The notes beneath the pieces were generated by a model. It saw only the letters and a program-made list of their open reading frames with translations, was not told where the DNA came from and ran no database searches. The position numbers were made by a program, and so were the translations under genes. Of a stretch of DNA of 64,000 nt, positions 29,317 through 37,200 are shown one piece after another (the stretch's first letter is position 1; each line of letters starts with the position of its first letter). Source of the stretch: Arthrobacter agilis (lineage in GTDB: Bacteria; Actinomycetota; Actinomycetes; Actinomycetales; Micrococcaceae); contig NZ_JAUSXO010000001.1 in the NCBI RefSeq assembly GCF_030816075.1, positions 806,001 through 870,000 on the forward strand, read 5' to 3'.

Positions 29317-29805
29317 GTGACGCAACCCGCAGAGACCGCGCTCCGCCAGATCGTCGGAGCGGCCGTCGTCGACTCCCTCCGGCACCCCACGCGACTGCTC
29401 GTGGCCCGGAGGACGGCGCCCCCGCAGTTCGCCGGGATGTGGGAGTTCCCCGGGGGCAAGGTGGAGCCCGGTGAGGGGTGCGAGGAGGCGCTGCTGCGCG
29501 AACTCGACGAGGAACTCGGCATCCGGGTACGGCTCGGCCACGAGGTCCCGGGTCCCGGTCCGCAGGGCTGGCCGCTCAACGCGACGGCGGTGATGCGCGT
29601 GTGGCTGGCCGAACCATCGGCCGGCGAGGCGGCGCCCCTGCAGGATCACGACGAGGTGCGCTGGGTGGCCCTGGACTCCGGCGGGGAGCTCGACGCCCTG
29701 CCCTGGATCCCCGCCGACCGGCCCATCGTCGACGCACTGCGGGCCCTGACCGCCCGCCTCGTGGAGACGGCTAGAACAGCGGCGCCTGGACCGGACCCGT
29801 CATGA
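29317..29805 (+). CDS. Nudix hydrolase (MutT-like)
   Basis: This 162-residue protein has a complete Nudix box at residues 47-69 (G-x5-E-x7-RE-x2-EE-x-G-I). WEFPGGKVEPGE is typical of MutT-type 8-oxo-dGTP or related nucleotide pyrophosphatases. The exact substrate is unknown. The GTG start at 29317 lies six bases after TAGACT (29305-29310), indicating leaderless transcription. The last 35 bases overlap the convergent radical SAM gene. Confidence 0.92.
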   Translation: MTQPAETALRQIVGAAVVDSLRHPTRLLVARRTAPPQFAGMWEFPGGKVEPGEGCEEALLRELDEELGIRVRLGHEVPGPGPQGWPLNATAVMRVWLAEPSAGEAAPLQDHDEVRWVALDSGGELDALPWIPADRPIVDALRALTARLVETARTAAPGPDPS

Positions 29806-30820
29806 GTGCCGACGGGACGGCCGGCTCCGGCTGCCCCGCCGTCGGGAGGTTGCGGAAGAACCCGGCGCCCGCCGCCAGCCGATGCTTCCTCCGGAAGACC
29901 CGGATCCTGCCCGCGAGCCAGTCCCGGTACTCCTTCGACGCGTAGCTGCCGCCGCGGTAGAGCCCCTCGTACCGCGGCACGAGGTGCGGGTGATGGGCCG
30001 CGAGCCACTGCAGAAACCATTCCCGTGAGCCCGGCCTCAGGTGCAGGGGTCCGGCCGTGACGCCGGTGGCGCCCGCCGCGGCCAGCTCGCCGAACAGCCG
30101 GTCCAGCGATTCGTCGCCGTCGGTGAGCCAGGGGAGGATCGGCATGGCCATGACGCCGCAGGGCAGGCCGGCGTCGCGCAGCCGGGAGATGAGGGCCAGC
30201 CGCGCCTTCGGGGCGGGGGTTCCGGGCTCGATCGCCTCGGCGAGGACCGGATCCACGAGCGCGAGGGAGATCCCCATGCCGACGGCGACCGACTGCGCCG
30301 CCGCCTTCAGCAGCGGGAGGTCGCGTGCCAGCAGCGTGCCCTTGGTGAGGATGGAGAACGGCGTCCCCGAGTCCGCGAGGGCCGCGATGATGCCCGGCAT
30401 CAGCCGGTACCGGCCCTCCGCCCGCTGGTAGGGGTCGGTGTTCGTGCCCAGGGCCACGTGCTCCCGCGCCCAGGAGGGGCGGGCCAGTTCGCGGGCGAGC
30501 ACCTCGGCGGCGTTGATCTTGACGACGAGTTGCGCGTCGAAGTCCAGCCCCGTGTCGAGGTCGAGGTAGCTGTGCGTCTTGCGGGCGAAGCAGTAGACAC
30601 ACGCGTGGGAGCAGCCCCGGAACGGGTTGATGGTCCAGGAGAACGGCATGGACGACGTCGGCGGCACCCTGTTGAGGACCGATCGGGCGGTGACCTCGTG
30701 GAAGGTGATCCCCGCGAACTCCGGCGTCTGCACGCTCCTGACCAGTCCTGCCAGGGGCAGCAGGGCCGGCGTCACCGGGGCGACGTCGTCCGCTGTCAGT
30801 TTCTGGCCTTCCCACCGCAT
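29771..30820 (-). CDS. Radical SAM protein, Rv2578c family, SOS-controlled
   Basis: This 349-residue radical SAM protein has the cluster cysteines C70, C74 and C77 (CSHACVYCFAR). The surrounding TINPFRGCSHACVYC and LGTNTDPYQ are shared with the Rv2578c/SplB-like group. The activity is unknown; a DNA-repair role is suspected because Rv2578c belongs to the mycobacterial LexA regulon. A perfect LexA palindrome begins nine bases upstream of the ATG. TCTACT, six bases before the start, overlaps that box, so LexA should block transcription directly. Confidence 0.88.
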   Translation of the reverse strand: MRWEGQKLTADDVAPVTPALLPLAGLVRSVQTPEFAGITFHEVTARSVLNRVPPTSSMPFSWTINPFRGCSHACVYCFARKTHSYLDLDTGLDFDAQLVVKINAAEVLARELARPSWAREHVALGTNTDPYQRAEGRYRLMPGIIAALADSGTPFSILTKGTLLARDLPLLKAAAQSVAVGMGISLALVDPVLAEAIEPGTPAPKARLALISRLRDAGLPCGVMAMPILPWLTDGDESLDRLFGELAAAGATGVTAGPLHLRPGSREWFLQWLAAHHPHLVPRYEGLYRGGSYASKEYRDWLAGRIRVFRRKHRLAAGAGFFRNLPTAGQPEPAVPSALMTGPVQAPLF

Positions 30821-30828
30821 GGACCCAG

Positions 30829-30844
30829 TAGAACACGTGTTCTA
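30829..30844. promoter_or_regulatory. LexA box between radical SAM gene and pcp
   Basis: TAGAAC-ACGT-GTTCTA is a perfect 16-base palindrome. It fits TCGAAC-N4-GTTCGA with one change in each half. It overlaps the minus-strand -10 region of the radical SAM gene and lies about 30 bases upstream of the -10 (TAGGCT, 30874-30879) of pcp. Confidence 0.88.
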
Positions 30845-30885
30845 ATTCGATGCCACCGAGCCGCGGTCTGACCTAGGCTGGGGAC

Positions 30886-31524
30886 ATGATCCTGCTGACC
30901 GGCTTCGAACCCTTCGGGGGAGAATCGACCAACCCGTCCTGGCTGGCGGCCGAGCATGCGGCGGACCTGCTCCGGGGCCAGGGGATGGACGCGGTCGCCG
31001 TGGAGGTCCCGTGCGTCTTCGGGCAGAGCATCGACGCGCTGGACGCCGCGCTGGAGCGGTTCCAGCCGGAGATCGTGCTGTGCGTGGGGCAGGCGGGCGG
31101 GCGGGGGAGCGTCTCGGTGGAGCGCGTCGCCATCAACGTCGACGACGCCCGCATCCCGGACAACGCCGGGCGGCAGCCCATCGACGAACCCGTCGTGCCG
31201 GCCGGGCCCGCCGCATACTTCTCCTCGCTGCCCGTCAAGGCGTGCCGCGAGGCGGTGGCGGCCCTGGGCATCCCGGTCGAGGTGTCGCAGACGGCCGGGA
31301 CGTACGTCTGCAACCACCTCTTCTACGGACTCATGCACCTCCTCGCCCGGCGGGACGGGACGCGGGGAGGATTCGTCCACGTGCCGTTCTCCACCGACCA
31401 GGGCGAGGCGCACGGACAGCCGGGACTCGCCATCGAGCGGATGGCCACGGCCCTCGCGGCGATCGCGGCGACGACGGCGGACACCCGGGCCGACGTGCGG
31501 ATCACCGCCGGCACCGAACACTGA
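30886..31524 (+). CDS. pcp: Pyroglutamyl-peptidase I
   Basis: This cytosolic cysteine peptidase (C15) removes N-terminal pyroglutamate. The catalytic triad is E79 (VERVAIN), C142 (GTYVCNHLFYGL) and H165 (GGFVHVPF). The N-terminal LLTGFEPFGG is also a signature. At 212 residues it is normal length. The start is leaderless-type: TAGGCT (30874-30879), six bases, then ATG. The shared intergenic LexA box might also affect it, but its -10 is not covered. Confidence 0.95.
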   Translation: MILLTGFEPFGGESTNPSWLAAEHAADLLRGQGMDAVAVEVPCVFGQSIDALDAALERFQPEIVLCVGQAGGRGSVSVERVAINVDDARIPDNAGRQPIDEPVVPAGPAAYFSSLPVKACREAVAALGIPVEVSQTAGTYVCNHLFYGLMHLLARRDGTRGGFVHVPFSTDQGEAHGQPGLAIERMATALAAIAATTADTRADVRITAGTEH

Positions 31525-31602
31525 TCCGCCCGCCGGAGAACGCCGGAGAGCGCCGGACACCACCGGAGAACACCTATGGGGCAGCGGACGGGCGCGGACG
31601 CC

Positions 31603-32085
31603 TCACCGCCGCCGGGCGCCCCTCACGACCGCGGTCACGGCGGCCCTGGCCCCCGCCCGGACGGCACCGGCGACCGGCCGGAGCGGCCGTTCGGGGTAGC
31701 CGCCGTCGGACAGTCCCGCACCGCGCTCGAAGAGATTACGCGACGCCGGGTCACCGGTGCGCAGGAGCGAGTATCCGGCCGCCGCGACGTACGCCGGCAG
31801 GAACGGGAGGCCGAGGCACGCCGCGTACTGGCGGGCATGCCGGGCCTCATGCTCCAGCAACCGGGCGAAGCCCGCGGGCGCGCCGGGCGGGACGGTGCCC
31901 CGGAGCAGCACCACGCTGCCCACCGTGAACGCCCGCGCCTTCGGGAGGCGCCGCCGGTAGCCCTCGGCGAGCAGCAGGCCGAGAGGGCCCGCGGTGACGC
32001 GGCACCCCGAGAGGCGGGCCACCGCGAGGCCGCACGGCGTCGACAGGTTGATCCAATTGAGCAGAGGCACGAGCCTGCGGTCCAT
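31603..32085 (-). CDS. Hypothetical protein with HExxH motif
   Basis: This 160-residue basic protein contains H79-E80-A-R-H83 in ARLLEHEARHARQYA, a zincin-type metal site. The later NLFERGAGLSDGGY offers a possible third ligand at E120. Two moderately hydrophobic segments (about 52-65, 92-108) suggest loose membrane contact. It resembles uncharacterised actinobacterial proteins of this size; peptidase activity is unproven. The start at 32085 is supported by minus-strand TACGAT (32092-32097), six bases upstream, i.e. leaderless. It is divergent from pheST. Confidence 0.75.
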   Translation of the reverse strand: MDRRLVPLLNWINLSTPCGLAVARLSGCRVTAGPLGLLLAEGYRRRLPKARAFTVGSVVLLRGTVPPGAPAGFARLLEHEARHARQYAACLGLPFLPAYVAAAGYSLLRTGDPASRNLFERGAGLSDGGYPERPLRPVAGAVRAGARAAVTAVVRGARRR

Positions 32086-32193
32086 CCGGTCATCGTACCG
32101 GCGGGGAGCGCACAGCCGGGGGCGTACCGGGCCCGTAGCGGATGGGTGACGGGCGCCGTCGGAGGCTGTTGCGACGCCGCCGAACGGGTCGCC

Positions 32194-32199
32194 TAGACT
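32194..32199 (+). promoter_or_regulatory. -10 element of pheST promoter
   Basis: TAGACT is the likely -10. TTGCGA (32169-32174) lies 19 bases upstream as a weak -35. This gives pheS a leader of about 120 bases containing a hairpin (GTGCGGC 32266-32272 with GCCGCAC 32292-32298). Confidence 0.5.
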
Positions 32200-32209
32200 T
32201 GACCCGCCG

Positions 32210-32317
32210 GTGCGCGCACGCTGCGACCCGGCCTTTTCCTGTCCGTGTCCCTGTTCCCGCCAGAGGTGCGGCTCGCCCCGGCAAGCCGCCCGCCGCACGT
32301 CCGAGAGTGCAAGGTAA
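32210..32317 (+). CDS. Possible Cys-rich leader ORF upstream of pheS
   Basis: A GTG-started frame of 35 codons in the pheS leader has cysteines at positions 5, 11, 13, 15 and 20 (CPCPC cluster) and one Phe. Its TAA stop (32315-32317) lies inside the AAGGTAAG ribosome site of pheS. No ribosome site of its own is visible. Short Cys-rich uORFs act as attenuators in mycobacteria; a role here is speculative. Confidence 0.25.
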   Translation: MRARCDPAFSCPCPCSRQRCGSPRQAARRTSESAR

Positions 32318-32326
32318 GCAATCCCC

Positions 32327-33409
32327 ATGTCCGAAACCCCAGAGCACACAGGCCCCGACGGCCCCGACGCCCAGGTCCCCGATCCGCTGGACGCCTCGTC
32401 GGTCGCCGCCGCCGTGGATGCCGCGCTCGCCGCGATCGCGGCCGCCGCCGACCTCGACGGGCTGAAGGCGGTGCGGATCGCGCACACCGGCGAGAAGTCG
32501 CCCCTGAGCCTCGCGAACCGGGGGATCGGCGCCCTGCCGAAGGAGCAGAAGTCGGCCGCCGGCAAGAACATCGGCCCGGCCCGCGGCAGGATCAACCAGG
32601 CGCTCGCCGCCCGCACGGTGGAGCTCGAGGCCGAGCGCGACGCGCGGATCCTCGTCGAGGAGGCCGTCGACGTGACCGCGGCCCCGCGTCGCCGCCGGAC
32701 CGGCGCGCGGCACCCGCTGTCCACCCTGCAGGAGCGGGTCAGCGACGTCTTCGTCGGCATGGGCTGGGAGATCGCCGAGGGGCCGGAGCTCGAGTCGGAA
32801 TGGTTCAACTTCGACGCCCTGAACTTCAAGCCGGACCACCCCGCCCGCGAGATGCAGGACACCTTCTTCGTGGAGCCACCGGAGGCCCACCTCGTGCTGC
32901 GCACGCACACGTCGCCGGTGCAGGTGCGCTCCATGCTCGAGCGTGACCTGCCGATCTACGTCCTGTGCCCGGGCAAGGTGTTCCGCACGGACGAGCTCGA
33001 CGCCACGCACACCCCGGTGTTCCACCAGTTCGAGGGGCTCGCCATCGACAAGGGCCTCACCATGGCCGACCTCGTGGGCACCCTCGAGCACTTCACGCAG
33101 CAGCTGTTCGGCGACGACGCCCGGGTGCGGCTGCGCCCCAACTACTTCCCCTTCACCGAACCGAGCGCGGAACTGGACATCTGGCACCCCGGCGCCAAGG
33201 GCGGGCCGCGCTGGATCGAGTGGGGTGGCTGCGGCATGGTCAACCCCAACGTGCTGCGCGCCACCGGGATCGACCCGGACGTCTACTCCGGCTTCGCCTT
33301 CGGCATGGGGATCGAGCGGGCACTCATGTTCCGCAACGAGGTCAGCGACATGCACGACATGATCGAGGGCGACGTACGTTTCAGCGAACACTTCGGGATG
33401 GAGATCTAG
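32327..33409 (+). CDS. pheS: Phenylalanyl-tRNA synthetase alpha subunit
   Basis: This is the catalytic subunit of the (alpha-beta)2 enzyme that charges tRNA-Phe. The N-terminal helical tRNA-binding arm (about residues 20-110) is followed by the class II core: HPLSTLQERV, FRTDELDATHTPVFHQFEG (motif 2), and GFAFGMGIERALM (motif 3). At 360 residues it is normal. AAGGTAAG lies upstream of the ATG. pheT begins on the very next base after the stop. Confidence 0.98.
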   Translation: MSETPEHTGPDGPDAQVPDPLDASSVAAAVDAALAAIAAAADLDGLKAVRIAHTGEKSPLSLANRGIGALPKEQKSAAGKNIGPARGRINQALAARTVELEAERDARILVEEAVDVTAAPRRRRTGARHPLSTLQERVSDVFVGMGWEIAEGPELESEWFNFDALNFKPDHPAREMQDTFFVEPPEAHLVLRTHTSPVQVRSMLERDLPIYVLCPGKVFRTDELDATHTPVFHQFEGLAIDKGLTMADLVGTLEHFTQQLFGDDARVRLRPNYFPFTEPSAELDIWHPGAKGGPRWIEWGGCGMVNPNVLRATGIDPDVYSGFAFGMGIERALMFRNEVSDMHDMIEGDVRFSEHFGMEI

Positions 33410-35953
33410 GTGAGAATCCCACTGTCGTGGCTGCGCGAATACGCAGCCGTCCCCGCGGACGCGACCGCGGAGGACGTCATGGCCGAGCTCGTGAAGGTGG
33501 GGCTGGAGGAGGAGGACGTCCACCGCCCCACCGACGAGCTGACCGGCCCGATCGTGGTGGGCCAGGTGCTCAGCCTCGTCAAGGAGCCGCAGTCCAACGG
33601 CAAGACCATCAACTGGTGCCAGGTCCGCGTGGTGCCGGAGGGCACCGGGCAGAGCCTCACCGGCGACGGCATCGAGCCCTCGGGAGTACAGGGCATCGTG
33701 TGCGGCGCCCACAACTTCGCCGAGGGCGACAAGGTGGTCGTGACCCTGCCCGGGGCCGTCCTGCCGGGCGACTTCCGGATCAGTCCCCGCAAGACCTACG
33801 GCCACGTATCCGCGGGCATGATCGCCTCGGTCCGCGAGCTCGGCATCGGCGACGACCACGACGGCATCCTCGTGCTCTCGACCCTGGGGCTGGACCCCGA
33901 GGTCGGCACGGACGCGATGGAGCTGCTCGGCCTGTACGACGAGGCCGCCGAGATCAACGTGACGCCGGACCGCGGCTACTGCTTCTCGATCCGGGGCGTG
34001 GCCCGCGAGTACGCACACGCCACCGGCACGGCGTTCACCGATCCGGCGGGTGCCGTGGTCGTGCCGACCGCCGCGGGCGCCGGGTACCCCGTGCGCCTCG
34101 AGGACACCGCCCCCATCTACGGCACGCCCGGCTGCGACCGGTTCGTGGCCCGGACGGTGCGCGGCGTCGACCCGACGCGGCCCACTCCGCCCTGGCTGTC
34201 CGCGCGCCTGCGGCTGGCCGGCATCCGCTCCATCTCCCTCGTGGTCGACATCTCCAACTACGTCATGCTCGAGCTCGGCCAGCCGCTGCACTTCTACGAC
34301 CTCGACAAGCTCTCGGGCGACATCGTGGTGCGGCGGGCGCGCTCCGGCGAGCGACTGCGGACGCTCGACGACAAGGAACGCACGCTCGACGCCGAGGACC
34401 TCCTGATCACGGACGCCTCCGGCCCGATCGGCATCGCCGGCGTGATGGGCGGCGCCTCCACGGAGGTCTCCGACGGCACGCGCGACGTGCTGATCGAGTC
34501 CGCCCACTTCGACGACGTCAGCATCGGACGCTCGCGCCGCCGCCACCGGCTGCCGTCCGAGGCGTCCAAGCGCTTCGAGCGCGGCGTCGACTGGCAGGTC
34601 GCGGACATCGCCGCGCAGCGCGCCGTCGAACTCCTCCTCGAACTCGCGGGCGGAACCGTCGACGACGCCGCCACCGATGTGGGCCGGGCACCGGAGCCCC
34701 GCGTGATCGACCTCGCGGCCGACTTCCCGGCGCGCCTGATCGGACGCGAGTTCAGCGACGAGCAGATCACCGGTGCGCTCACCGACCTCGGTGCCGCCGT
34801 CGAGAGCGTCGACGGCGGTTACCAGGTCACCGCGCCGAGCTGGCGCACCGACCTCGAGACGCGGGAGGACCTGACCGAGGAGATCATCCGGCTCGTCGGC
34901 TACGACACCATCCCCTCCACCCTGCCGGTCGCGCCTCCGGGCCGCGGCCTGACGCGCGTGCAGCAGCAGCGCCGCCGGCTCCTGAACGCCCTCGCGGCGG
35001 CCGGGCTCACCGAGGTGCTGTCCTACCCGTTCGTGGGCGAACGCGCCAACGCCGTCTTCGGCAGCCCGGAGGAGGGAGCAGCCGCACCGTCGGTCCGGCT
35101 CGCCAACCCGCTCAGTGCCGAACGCGGCCTCCTCCGCCGGTCCCTCCTCCCGGGACTCGTCGAGCTCGCGAAGCGGAACCATTCACGGGGCTTCCGTGAC
35201 CTCGCCCTGTTCGAGGCGGGGGCCGTCTTCCTGCCCGCCGGGCCGCTGGGTACCGGGTCCATCCCGCCGCTCGGGATCCGGCCGGACGACGAGGTGCTCG
35301 ACGCCCTCTACACCGGTATCCCGGACCAGCCGCAGACCGTCGCCGCGCTGTTCACCGGCCACGAGGCCGCGCCGTCCGCCGGGGTGACGCCCCGGGCCTG
35401 GGACTGGGCCGACGCCGTGGACGTGGTGCGGCTCATGGGGCAGGTCACGGGCGTGGACGTCGTCGTCCGGCAGGGCAGCCACCAGGCGTTCCACCCGGGC
35501 CGTACCGCGGAGTTCTCCCTGCGGAGCGGCGAGGTGCTGGGATACGCCGGCGAGCTCCACCCGAAGCTGATCGCCGCCGAGGACCTGCCGGCACGCACAG
35601 TCGCTCTCGAGGTCGATGTGGACCTGCTGTTCGAGGCCGCGGCCGACGTCATCGTCGCCCGACCGCTCTCCACCTACCCGCCGGCCACGCAGGACGTCGC
35701 GCTCGTCGTGCCCGCCGACGTGGTGGCGGGCGACGTGCTCGAGGCGCTCCGGGACGGCGCCGGGGAGCTCCTCGAGGACGTCAGCCTGTTCGACGTCTAC
35801 ACGGGCCAGGGCATCGGGGAGGGTCGCAAGTCACTGGCGTTCGCCCTGCGGTTCAGGGCGCCCGACCGCACCCTGACGGCCGAGGAGGCGAGCGCCGCAC
35901 GCGACGCCGCCGTGGCCCTCACCGCGGAGAGGTTCGGCGCCGTCCAGCGCTGA
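33410..35953 (+). CDS. pheT: Phenylalanyl-tRNA synthetase beta subunit
   Basis: This 847-residue subunit has the family's domain order. An N-terminal EMAP/OB tRNA-binding domain (about 40-160) is followed by B3/B4 editing (about 210-400), B5 (about 430-500), a catalytic-like fold, and a C-terminal FDX-ACB anticodon-binding domain (STYPPATQDVALVV onward). The B3/B4 region suggests normal hydrolysis of Tyr-tRNA-Phe. The GTG start abuts the pheS stop, so the subunits are made together. A strong terminator follows. Confidence 0.98.
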   Translation: MRIPLSWLREYAAVPADATAEDVMAELVKVGLEEEDVHRPTDELTGPIVVGQVLSLVKEPQSNGKTINWCQVRVVPEGTGQSLTGDGIEPSGVQGIVCGAHNFAEGDKVVVTLPGAVLPGDFRISPRKTYGHVSAGMIASVRELGIGDDHDGILVLSTLGLDPEVGTDAMELLGLYDEAAEINVTPDRGYCFSIRGVAREYAHATGTAFTDPAGAVVVPTAAGAGYPVRLEDTAPIYGTPGCDRFVARTVRGVDPTRPTPPWLSARLRLAGIRSISLVVDISNYVMLELGQPLHFYDLDKLSGDIVVRRARSGERLRTLDDKERTLDAEDLLITDASGPIGIAGVMGGASTEVSDGTRDVLIESAHFDDVSIGRSRRRHRLPSEASKRFERGVDWQVADIAAQRAVELLLELAGGTVDDAATDVGRAPEPRVIDLAADFPARLIGREFSDEQITGALTDLGAAVESVDGGYQVTAPSWRTDLETREDLTEEIIRLVGYDTIPSTLPVAPPGRGLTRVQQQRRRLLNALAAAGLTEVLSYPFVGERANAVFGSPEEGAAAPSVRLANPLSAERGLLRRSLLPGLVELAKRNHSRGFRDLALFEAGAVFLPAGPLGTGSIPPLGIRPDDEVLDALYTGIPDQPQTVAALFTGHEAAPSAGVTPRAWDWADAVDVVRLMGQVTGVDVVVRQGSHQAFHPGRTAEFSLRSGEVLGYAGELHPKLIAAEDLPARTVALEVDVDLLFEAAADVIVARPLSTYPPATQDVALVVPADVVAGDVLEALRDGAGELLEDVSLFDVYTGQGIGEGRKSLAFALRFRAPDRTLTAEEASAARDAAVALTAERFGAVQR

Positions 35954-35964
35954 CCGCACGCGGA

Positions 35965-35999
35965 CGAAGGCCCGCCCCCGGCTCGGGGGCGGGCCTTCG
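35965..35999. terminator. Bidirectional terminator between pheT and quinone reductase gene
   Basis: The 16-base arm CGAAGGCCCGCCCCCG pairs perfectly with its complement around a GCT loop. It lies between two convergent genes and can serve both. Confidence 0.85.
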
Positions 36000-36024
36000 T
36001 GTCTCCGGGGGATCGGGGGATCGC

Positions 36025-36990
36025 TCAGGGGATCAGCAGCACCTTGCCGGTGGTCCGCCGCGCCTGGAGATCCTCGTGGGCCCTGGCCGCGTCGGCCAGC
36101 GCATACCGGGCGCCGATCCGCACGTCGAGCTGGCCCGCCGCGACGGCACCGAAGAGTTCCTCGGACCGCCACCGCCGCTCCTCGGGGGTGAGCAGGTAGT
36201 GGGCGAGCGTGGGACGGGTCACGAAGAGCGAGCCGCCGCTGTTGAGGCGCTGCACGTCGAACGGGGGCACCGGCCCGGACGCGGCGCCGAAGAGCACCAG
36301 CGTGCCCCGGATCCGCAGCGAGCGCAGCGATTCGTCGAACGTGTCCCTGCCGACGCCGTCGAACACGACGTCGACCCCCGTCCCGCCGGTCGAGGTCCTC
36401 ACCGCGTCGGCGAAGCCCTCGTACCGCAGGACCTCGTCCGCGCCCGCGCCGCGGGCGAGCTCCTCCTTCTCCGGCGTGGACACCGTGGTGATCACGCGCG
36501 CGCCCTTCGCCTTGAGCAGCTGGATCAGCAGCAGGCCCACCCCGCCGGCCCCGGCGTGGACGAGGACCGTGTGACCTGCCTCGACGGGGAACGTCGACGT
36601 GATGAGGTAGTGGGCGGTCATCCCCTGCAGGGGGAGGGCCGCCGCGGTCTCGAGGTCCACGCCGTCGGGCACGGGGAGGGCGCGGTCGGCGTCGACGAGC
36701 GCGTACTCGGCGTAGGTGCCCGTGCCCTCGGCGAAGGCCACCCGGTCACCCACGGCGAAGCCGGTCACGCCCTCACCGAGGGCCTCCACGGTCCCGGCCG
36801 CCTCGGCGCCCGGCGTGAACGGGTACTCGATGGCGTAGACGCCGCTGCGCTGGTAGGTCTCGATGAAGTTGACCCCGGCGGCCGCCACCTTCACCAGGAG
36901 CCGGCCCGGCCCCGGGTCGGGGCGATCGACTGTCGCAAGGGTGAGGACGTCCGGTCCGCCGGGGGCGGTGACGACGATGGCTGAGGGCAT
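36025..36990 (-). CDS. Quinone oxidoreductase (zinc-independent MDR family)
   Basis: This 321-residue medium-chain dehydrogenase/reductase is of the NADPH:quinone reductase (QOR) type. The N-terminal GroES-like domain includes AAGVNFIETYQRSGVY. The Rossmann domain includes VLVHAGAGGVGLLLIQLLKAKGA. Structural zinc cysteines are absent, which places it in the zinc-free QOR branch. It would reduce quinones or enones with NADPH in the cytosol. AAGGAC lies just upstream of the ATG. Confidence 0.92.
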   Translation of the reverse strand: MPSAIVVTAPGGPDVLTLATVDRPDPGPGRLLVKVAAAGVNFIETYQRSGVYAIEYPFTPGAEAAGTVEALGEGVTGFAVGDRVAFAEGTGTYAEYALVDADRALPVPDGVDLETAAALPLQGMTAHYLITSTFPVEAGHTVLVHAGAGGVGLLLIQLLKAKGARVITTVSTPEKEELARGAGADEVLRYEGFADAVRTSTGGTGVDVVFDGVGRDTFDESLRSLRIRGTLVLFGAASGPVPPFDVQRLNSGGSLFVTRPTLAHYLLTPEERRWRSEELFGAVAAGQLDVRIGARYALADAARAHEDLQARRTTGKVLLIP

Positions 36991-37200
36991 GGCATGTCCT
37001 TTCGGGGGCGTCCCCTCATGCTAATCCGAGGGCGCTCCCGTCCGCCGTCGAAGGCTGTTTTCCGCGGCGCTACGCGGGAGACGGCGACCCTGCGGGTCGA
37101 CGCGGGCCGGACGCAGAGCCGGAGCGCGGAACCGAACGGTCGGCGGCCGGACCGGTACCGAGTAGTCTTCTCCCAACGAACACCGGAGAATGGGGAAATC

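Noticed and set aside
32200..32326. T-box leader before pheS or tyrS
   Set aside because: No T-box sequence or antiterminator is present; tyrS appears leaderless.
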